Shown here in pieces: positions 52,004 through 57,634 of a stretch of DNA of 57,634 nt. The stretch covers positions 1 through 57,634 of the forward strand of contig JABCZD010000020.1 in the NCBI GenBank assembly GCA_013289855.1, in the 5' to 3' direction. Source of the stretch: Acidobacteriota bacterium. GTDB lineage: Bacteria > Acidobacteriota > Terriglobia > Acidiferrales > UBA7541. The notes below the pieces were generated by a model, which saw only the letters and a list, made by a program, of their open reading frames with translations, was not told the origin of the DNA and made no database searches. The stretch's first letter is position 1. Each line of letters begins with the position of its first letter. The position numbers were made by a program, and so were the translations under genes.

Positions 52004-52819
52004 ATGCAACCACTGCAAGCTGATTACTTCAGTGCCTATCACAATCTAAAAGTGACGCGCGACGCTAACGGTGTGCTGGTTGCTGAATTCCACAGCAACG
52101 GTGGGCCGTTCATTATGAGCGCGCCAGCTCACACGGAATTCGTCGATGCCTTCTACCGCATTGCGCAAGATCGAGCCAACAAGATCGTGATCCTGACGGG
52201 CGCAGGTGGGGGGTTCATTACTGATGTCGATTGGTCCTCTTTCGGCGATGTCACTGATCCCGGCGTCTGGAGTCAGGTTCACGACGAAGGCGTTCAGGTT
52301 TTGGAAAACATAGCCAACATACGAGTGCCGGTCATCGCGGCTATCGAGGGACGCGCCCATGTGCATTCAGACTACGCGCTACTTGCCAGCGTAATCGTGG
52401 CGGCGGAGGGCGCAACCTTCGAGGACGTGGCGCACTTCGCCGCGGGCGTTGCGCCGGGTGACGGAGTCTTTACCACGTGGAGTTATCGCGCTGGAGCAGG
52501 ACGAGCGGAGGCCTTCCTGCTGAACCCTCAGCCGCTGCCGGCGCGCACCGCGCAAGAATGGGGCGTGGTTGCCGAACTTGTGCCGAACGGTAAGGCGCTA
52601 AGTCGGGCGCGGGAATTGGCCGAGCTGTACCTGAAGGCTCCGGAAGTGACACGCCGCAACACGCGCGTGCACTTCATTCAACCCCTGAAGGAGCGCATCG
52701 TTCGAGAAGTTGGATATGGACTGTCGCTGGAAGGAGCATCGTCTGCTGCTCTCGTGAAATCAATGCAAGCGAAGAGCGAACCTGTCGCTGAGAAGAGAAA
52801 ATCCGCAATCAAAGAATGA
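52004..52819 (+). CDS. Enoyl-CoA hydratase/isomerase-like protein
   Basis: A 271-residue crotonase-fold protein: IVILTGAGGGFITDVDW (oxyanion-hole strand/loop) and VIAAIEGRAHVHSDYALLASVIVAAEGATFEDVA. The usual GGG(C/M)E oxyanion motif of the second loop appears as GRAHVHSDY, so the active site is non-standard. ATG after AAGGAGGAGAACG. First gene after the second sigma-54 promoter; next gene is 69 bp away. Could be a hydrolase or C-C lyase rather than a hydratase. Confidence 0.75.
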   Translation: MQPLQADYFSAYHNLKVTRDANGVLVAEFHSNGGPFIMSAPAHTEFVDAFYRIAQDRANKIVILTGAGGGFITDVDWSSFGDVTDPGVWSQVHDEGVQVLENIANIRVPVIAAIEGRAHVHSDYALLASVIVAAEGATFEDVAHFAAGVAPGDGVFTTWSYRAGAGRAEAFLLNPQPLPARTAQEWGVVAELVPNGKALSRARELAELYLKAPEVTRRNTRVHFIQPLKERIVREVGYGLSLEGASSAALVKSMQAKSEPVAEKRKSAIKE

Positions 52820-52887
52820 AGCACGGGCCAGGCGGTAAGAATGTTGCTTTTGTAGCTGTGATTTACACACAAAAAAGGAGAAATCGC

Positions 52888-53604
52888 ATGAGTCAACAAG
52901 CAGCAACTGGAAATCGTTCCAAGCTCAGTGAAAAGGGACTCTTGACTCCTGACAATTGCGTTGTGGCGTTGATCGACCATCAGCCACAAATGCTGTTCGG
53001 AGTCAGGAATTCCGACCGCCAGGGGATTATCAATAGCGTGATCGCGCTCGCTAAGGCCACAAGAGTATTCGAACTGCCGGCTGTACTCTCGACTGTCGAA
53101 ACGAAGTCTTTCAGCGGAAATATGTGGCCGCAGCTCCGAGCCGTGTTTCCCGGCCAGGAACCCATCGAGCGGTCGTCGATGAATTCCTGGGATGACAAGA
53201 ACTTCGTGGCAGCGATCGAAAAAACCGGCCGCAAGAAAATCGTGCTAGCCGGACTGTGGACGGAAACCTGCGTCACGCTTCCGACGGTGCAAGCAATTCA
53301 CGATGGGTACGAGGTCTATGTCGTGGAGGACTGCTGCGGCGATGTGAGCCAAGTCGCTCACGACAACGCGATGAAACGGGTTATCCAAGCAGGCGCGAAG
53401 CCCGTCACCGCGCTAATGGTGATGTTGGAGTGGCAGCGCGATTGGGCAAACCTCGGGACCTACGACGCGGTGATGGATATTGTGAAGAATCATTTTGGGG
53501 CTTACGGCATGGGGGTGGAATACGCCTACACCATGGTGCACGGAGCCCCGCCCACTAAGTACCCGGAATACAAGGTTCCTCTTGCCGCCGCGGCGCACAA
53601 GTAA
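52888..53604 (+). CDS. Isochorismatase-fold cysteine hydrolase (YcaC-like)
   Basis: A 238-residue hydrolase. Catalytic Asp in VVALIDHQPQML, Lys region KKIVLAGL and nucleophilic Cys in LWTETCVTLP match the nicotinamidase/isochorismatase family; the pattern resembles YcaC. ATG at 52888 follows AAAAGGAG. Sits between the crotonase-like and amidohydrolase genes in the same direction, suggesting a shared catabolic pathway of an amide-containing compound. Confidence 0.88.
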   Translation: MSQQAATGNRSKLSEKGLLTPDNCVVALIDHQPQMLFGVRNSDRQGIINSVIALAKATRVFELPAVLSTVETKSFSGNMWPQLRAVFPGQEPIERSSMNSWDDKNFVAAIEKTGRKKIVLAGLWTETCVTLPTVQAIHDGYEVYVVEDCCGDVSQVAHDNAMKRVIQAGAKPVTALMVMLEWQRDWANLGTYDAVMDIVKNHFGAYGMGVEYAYTMVHGAPPTKYPEYKVPLAAAAHK

Positions 53605-53689
53605 CTAACCGGGGCAGCGGGGCAGGGAGTATCCCTGTTCCTTGCCCTGGTTTTTCACAAATGTTGAATCGGTGAATGGAGGAGGTTTT

Positions 53690-55522
53690 ATGTCGTCAGA
53701 AACGATCATTCATAATGCGAAGATTGCGACGAACGGTGTTCCTTCGTTTGTTGAAGCGGTCGCCATCGGGAATGGCAAGATCATCGGCACGGGAAAAAAC
53801 GACGAGATCCTGCGGCAGCGCGGCCCGGAGACCAAACTCATCGACGGGAAGGGCCGAACGGTCATCCCCGGGCTCAATGATTCACACATGCACCCCATCC
53901 GTGGCGGCCTGAACTACAACATGGAACTGCGCTGGGATGGAGTGCCGTCTCTTGCCGATGCACTACGCATGTTGAAGGAGCAGGCTGCACGCACACCAGC
54001 GCCGCAGTGGGTGCGGGTCGTCGGGGGCTGGACAGAATTCCAATTTGCAGAACGCCGCATGCCGACGCTCGACGAAATCAATGAAGCCGCCCCAGACACG
54101 CCCGTTTTTGTTCTCCATCTTTACGACCGGGCTTTGCTAAACGGAGCGGCCCTGCGTGCCGTGGGGTACACGAAAGAAACTCCGGATCCGCCCGCCGGCG
54201 AAATTCAACGTGACAAGAACGGAAATCCTACGGGAATTCTCATTGCCAAACCGAGCGCCTTCCTCCTCTACTCAACCTTGTTCAAGGGGCCAAAACTCTC
54301 GCGCGAAGATCAGCTCAATTCCTCACGCCTATTTTTCCGCGAATTAAATCGTTTCGGTATCACAAGCGCGGTGGATGCGGGCGGGGGCTTCCAGAACTAT
54401 CCCGAAGATTACGAAGTCGTGGACGAACTTCATCGGACGAATCAGCTCTCTGTTCGCCTGGCTGCCAACCTTTATCCCCAAAAGGCGAAGCAAGAGCTGG
54501 CGGATTTTCAAAGATGGACAAAGATCACGAAACCTGGCCGGGGCGACGACTTTTATCGCATCAATGGCGCCGGAGAGATGCTCGTGGCTTCTGCGGCGGA
54601 TTTTGAGGATATGCTCCAGCCGCGGCCAGACATGGCGCCCGTAATGGAGAGTGAATTGAAAGCGGTGATCCGGTATCTGGCGGAGAACCGATGGCCGTTT
54701 CGCATGCATGCCACTTACAACGAGACGATCGAGCGAGCCTTGAACGTGTACGAGGAGGTCAATCGCGAGACTCCTTTCGAGGGCCTGCATTGGTTCTTCG
54801 ATCACTGCGAAACAATTACAGATCGCAACCTGGAGCGCATTAAGAAGTTGGGCGGCGGCATTGCCGTGCAAGACCGAATGGCTTTCCAGGGAGAATACTT
54901 TGTCGAGCGTTACGGCGCGCAACAGGCAAAGCGCACGCCTCCTATACGGAAAATGCTCGAGATGGGCATTCCCGTTGGCGCGGGGACGGACGCTACTAGA
55001 GTGTCCAGTTACAATCCGTTCGTATCGCTCCACTGGCTTATTACGGGCAAGACGATCGGCGGCCTAAGCCTCTATACAGAAGAAAACCGCCTCGACCGTT
55101 CCGAAGCTCTCAAGCTTTACACAGCCGGAAGCAGTTGGTTTTCGACCGAAGATGGAAAGAAGGGTGCCCTCGCACCGGGACAACTGGCGGACCTGGCCGT
55201 TCTGTCAGCAGATTATTTTTCGATTCCTGAAGAGGAGATCAAGCACCTCGAATCGGTGCTCACCATTGTCGGCGGAAAAATCGTTTATGCCGCCGCGGAA
55301 TTCTCAAAACTCGCACCACCCGACCTTTCGGTAAGTCCGGACTGGTCTCCCGTCAAACAGTACGGCGGATATGCGAAGCCTTCGGACCAGGCTCTAGGGG
55401 CCTCACACTCCGCTGTCTGCACCCATCTGCCGAACCACTCCCAACGGGAAAAAAGCTGGCACCTGCCTGTTTTGGGAGACTTGGGGCTATGGGAACTGGG
55501 ATGCGATTGTTTCGCGTTCTAA
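53690..55522 (+). CDS. YtcJ-like amidohydrolase (Amidohydro_3 family)
   Basis: A 610-residue metal-dependent hydrolase. The start has the DSHMHP metal motif in GLNDSHMHPIRGG, and the barrel continues with DHCETI and GAGTDATR motifs near the C-terminal half. Family members act on amides or formamides (e.g., N-substituted formamide deformylase). ATG at 53690 follows GGAGG. An unusual Cys-rich tail (HLPNHSQREKS ... LWELGCDCFAF) follows the catalytic domain. 85 bp downstream of the isochorismatase-fold gene. Confidence 0.85.
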   Translation: MSSETIIHNAKIATNGVPSFVEAVAIGNGKIIGTGKNDEILRQRGPETKLIDGKGRTVIPGLNDSHMHPIRGGLNYNMELRWDGVPSLADALRMLKEQAARTPAPQWVRVVGGWTEFQFAERRMPTLDEINEAAPDTPVFVLHLYDRALLNGAALRAVGYTKETPDPPAGEIQRDKNGNPTGILIAKPSAFLLYSTLFKGPKLSREDQLNSSRLFFRELNRFGITSAVDAGGGFQNYPEDYEVVDELHRTNQLSVRLAANLYPQKAKQELADFQRWTKITKPGRGDDFYRINGAGEMLVASAADFEDMLQPRPDMAPVMESELKAVIRYLAENRWPFRMHATYNETIERALNVYEEVNRETPFEGLHWFFDHCETITDRNLERIKKLGGGIAVQDRMAFQGEYFVERYGAQQAKRTPPIRKMLEMGIPVGAGTDATRVSSYNPFVSLHWLITGKTIGGLSLYTEENRLDRSEALKLYTAGSSWFSTEDGKKGALAPGQLADLAVLSADYFSIPEEEIKHLESVLTIVGGKIVYAAAEFSKLAPPDLSVSPDWSPVKQYGGYAKPSDQALGASHSAVCTHLPNHSQREKSWHLPVLGDLGLWELGCDCFAF

Positions 55523-55568
55523 TGCTTGATCTCGACCGCGGGATTTCGCAATGAAGGGAGTGCAGAGC

Positions 55569-55829
55569 ATGAAAGTACTATTCGTTTCATTTGCAGTGGG
55601 CTTGTTGGTCGGCGTTTTGTACGGTGTGATCCGTGTCAAAAGCCCCGCACCACCCATCGTAGCTCTCCTCGGTCTTCTGGGAATGGTACTCGGGGAGCAA
55701 CTCGGTGGTTGGATTCTTGCAAAAAAGATCAGTCTCACACACGCTGCTTCGGTTTGCCTTGTGGGTAAACACTGGGATCAGCCTGCGGGTGCGCAATCGG
55801 TTGTGCAGCCGCAGCCTCACGCAGACTGA
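55569..55829 (+). CDS. XapX-domain small membrane protein
   Basis: An 86-residue protein with the XapX pattern: FAVGLLVGVLYGVIRVKSPAPPIVALLGLLGMVLGEQLGG, two short membrane helices, then a polar tail. The ATG chosen has GGGAG 8 nt upstream; an in-frame ATG 18 bp earlier lacks one. Function of XapX domains is not known. In operon with the amidohydrolase and VOC genes. Confidence 0.82.
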   Translation: MKVLFVSFAVGLLVGVLYGVIRVKSPAPPIVALLGLLGMVLGEQLGGWILAKKISLTHAASVCLVGKHWDQPAGAQSVVQPQPHAD

Positions 55830-55904
55830 GAAGAAGTACGCAGCCTAGCAGGAGACTTGCCGGGCCTTTTGCGATACCGGAGTCCGAACAAGAGGAGCAT
55901 TGCA

Positions 55905-56843
55905 ATGCAAAGAAGCAGAGCGCTTGGGGCGATGTTTTTCGGGATCGTTGTGCTTGTTGCAGGCGGCGGTCTGTCGAGCTGGCAGCATTCTTTCCCGGTT
56001 GCCGCGCAAGCCATTGCGACAACGCCGAATGTAGCGGTCGGACCGCAGTACGATACGACGCACGTCTACGTGGCACCCCAGGATTTTGACCGTTTCGTCG
56101 CCAGCTTGATCACCACGTTTGGGGGCACAACGACCAAGCAGGGGGTCTTCACAGTAACCCCGACGGCGAGCAGCACAATGTCGCAATTGGTGCTGACCCC
56201 TGTTGGGTCCATATCAGTGTTTGGTTTCAAGACGCCCATCCCATATCCGTTTGGCCTGGAGCGCACGGGCTATCTGGTCACGGACATGGATGTTGCTGTG
56301 CGTGCGGCTCGCGCTACCGGTGCGGATGTCCTCGTCGCTCCCTTCAACGACCCGATTGGGCGAGACGCCGTCATCCAGTGGCCGGGCGGCGTCAATACGC
56401 AACTCTATTGGCATACCACCGCGCCATCTTACGCGTCGCTCCAGTCTGTTCCTGAAAATCGCGTCTATGTATCTACTGATAAAGCCAACGAGTTCGTTCG
56501 CAGCTTTCTTGAGTTCTCGCACGGCAGAGTAGCTTCTGACGATCCGCATGCTCCGGGCGTAGAAATCGGGCGATCGGGAGAAACGTATCGACGAATTCGG
56601 ATTGAATCGACGTTCGGGAAGCTAGTCGTGTTCGTGACGGACGGCCATCTCCCTTATCCCTACGGGCGGGAATTCACGGGCTATGAGGTGTCGAACCTGA
56701 CAGATACCTTAGCGAAGGCCAAGGCGGCTGGGGGCGAAATCTTGGTCCCTCCCTATACAGCCGATCAGCGAAGCTGTGCCGTTGTGCAATTTCCAGGCGG
56801 CTACATTGCGGAGATCCATGCGATGGCTACCAAACCGAACTGA
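55905..56843 (+). CDS. Exported VOC (glyoxalase-like) family protein
   Basis: A 312-residue protein with a signal peptide (hydrophobic MFFGIVVLVAGGGL, cleavage around residue 35) and two related VOC-type halves (about 50-170 and 185-310), visible by repeated YPxGxE(R/F)TGY motifs. Metal-binding residues cannot be assigned with confidence. RBS GAGGAG before ATG. Export is unusual for a VOC enzyme; the role is unknown. Confidence 0.75.
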   Translation: MQRSRALGAMFFGIVVLVAGGGLSSWQHSFPVAAQAIATTPNVAVGPQYDTTHVYVAPQDFDRFVASLITTFGGTTTKQGVFTVTPTASSTMSQLVLTPVGSISVFGFKTPIPYPFGLERTGYLVTDMDVAVRAARATGADVLVAPFNDPIGRDAVIQWPGGVNTQLYWHTTAPSYASLQSVPENRVYVSTDKANEFVRSFLEFSHGRVASDDPHAPGVEIGRSGETYRRIRIESTFGKLVVFVTDGHLPYPYGREFTGYEVSNLTDTLAKAKAAGGEILVPPYTADQRSCAVVQFPGGYIAEIHAMATKPN

Positions 56844-56858
56844 GGTTGAGCAAACACC

Positions 56859-57634
56859 TTGATAGGATTTTTCGCCATCTTGGCAGTTGCGTTGCTTTTC
56901 GCACCAGCCCCGGCCCGGTCTCAGTCTCCATCTTCTCCTGACCCGGACGTGCCGGACCGGAGCTTCAAGTTGCTGCGGGAGAACGAGGACTGGAGTTTTC
57001 TTGCTGATCCTGCCAACCGTCAGGATTTCTGGGACCCGTTCAAATATATCCGGCTTCGCGAAGGGCGTGACGACTGGTTCATGACGATCAGCGGAGAGGC
57101 CCGAGAAGTATGGGAGCAGATTGGGAACGACAACTGGGGACAATCTCCGTACTGGAACGGCTATCTCAACGAGAGATACATGCTGGGTTTCGATATTCAT
57201 TACGGAAAACACGTTCGCACGTTTGTAGACCTGAAAAGCGGCCTGAATTCCTTCCGGTATGGCGGGCCGCGGCCAATTGATGAAAAGAAGCTCGACTTCC
57301 AGGCGGGGTTCCTGGAGATCGGCAATACCTGGGGACGAAATTCGGTAGCAATGCGCGCGGGCAGGCTTGAACTCGAATACGGTTCTGGGCGTTTAATCGA
57401 TGTCCGCGAAGGTCCAAATGTTCGTCTCAGCTTTGACGGCTTTATGATCAAAAGCAAGGTCGATACCTGGCAAATTGACGGATTTGCCGTGCGGCCGGAT
57501 CTCGATAAGCCGGGGTTTTTCGACAACGCGCCGAACCACGCCATTGGTTTTTGGGGTGTCTACGCCACGCGGCCCGTAAGACGGAAGAACAGTTTGGAAA
57601 CCTACTATCTGGGTCTGGACCGCCAGCAGGCAAC
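56859..57634 (+). CDS. Alginate-export-type outer membrane porin, 3' truncated by the window
   Basis: Partial (258 codons visible, no stop). Signal-like start LIGFFAILAVALLFAPAPA, then NEDWSFLADPANRQDFWDPFKYIRL and a run of alternating beta strands (FMTISGEAREVW, VDLKSGLNSF, QAGFLEIGNTW, MRAGRLELEYGSGRL) typical of the alginate-export porin family. The first start in this frame is a TTG at 56859, 16 bp after the VOC stop. It could import or export the substrate of the preceding enzymes. Confidence 0.78.
   Translation, partial: MIGFFAILAVALLFAPAPARSQSPSSPDPDVPDRSFKLLRENEDWSFLADPANRQDFWDPFKYIRLREGRDDWFMTISGEAREVWEQIGNDNWGQSPYWNGYLNERYMLGFDIHYGKHVRTFVDLKSGLNSFRYGGPRPIDEKKLDFQAGFLEIGNTWGRNSVAMRAGRLELEYGSGRLIDVREGPNVRLSFDGFMIKSKVDTWQIDGFAVRPDLDKPGFFDNAPNHAIGFWGVYATRPVRRKNSLETYYLGLDRQQA

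Overview
The window reads as a chromosomal segment of a GC-rich, double-membraned heterotroph, most likely an Acidobacteriota (Terriglobia-like) bacterium. This rests on gene content (BamA/TamB outer-membrane assembly genes, carboxypeptidase-regulatory-like secreted proteins, a propeller sensor kinase, a bacterial homologue of the tetraether-synthase radical SAM family, many small secreted or membrane proteins) and on no database search.

Layout. 1-7.3 kb: an ADP-ribose macrodomain protein; a DipZ-like CcdA/thioredoxin fusion beside a Tat-exported MsrB (extracytoplasmic methionine sulfoxide repair); a minus-strand cluster of Lgt-like protein, two related tiny membrane proteins and a Tes-like radical SAM enzyme (candidate membrane-lipid remodelling unit); a TMEM175-type channel and a glycine-rich RRM protein. 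7.6-16.6 kb: an arginine gene cluster argR-C-B-D-F-G-H-J on the minus strand, with an ARG box ahead of argR and REP-like palindromes in its internal gaps. 16.8-26.3 kb: a small Cys-containing protein, a ThiF/MoeB-type E1 enzyme, then a tightly overlapping BamA-like / SurA-like / TamB-like operon. 26.3-36.0 kb: a DUF2059 protein, an amino-acid permease, a kynureninase-like PLP enzyme, a GT2 glycosyltransferase, a membrane protein and an isoprenyl transferase that share an upstream palindrome (probably the site of the HTH_34 regulator encoded between them), Nudix, a LysW-like zinc ribbon with a polyacidic tail, secreted proteins and a CAU tRNA. 36.8-41.7 kb: a small secreted peptide, membrane proteins, an RDD protein and a MacA/MacB-ATPase pair.

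At 42,167 the 5' half of a tRNA-Ser(GCU) gene stops exactly after the anticodon loop. What follows to the window end looks like an island or accessory segment: an MFS exporter, a NarL-type response regulator with a propeller histidine kinase, a sigma-54 activator (EBP), a 39-residue peptide plus an ECF-type sigma factor, then an enoyl-CoA-hydratase-like protein, an isochorismatase-fold hydrolase, a YtcJ-like amidohydrolase, an XapX protein, a secreted VOC protein and the start of an alginate-export-type porin. Two sigma-54 promoters, each with a near-identical 20-bp element 92-93 bp upstream, lie ahead of the peptide/ECF unit and of the catabolic unit. They tie the island into one candidate regulon controlled by the local EBP.

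The most promising leads for new biology are the sigma-54 island regulon, the Tes-like/Lgt-like membrane cluster, the HTH_34 palindromes, and the LysW-like protein with its acidic tail.
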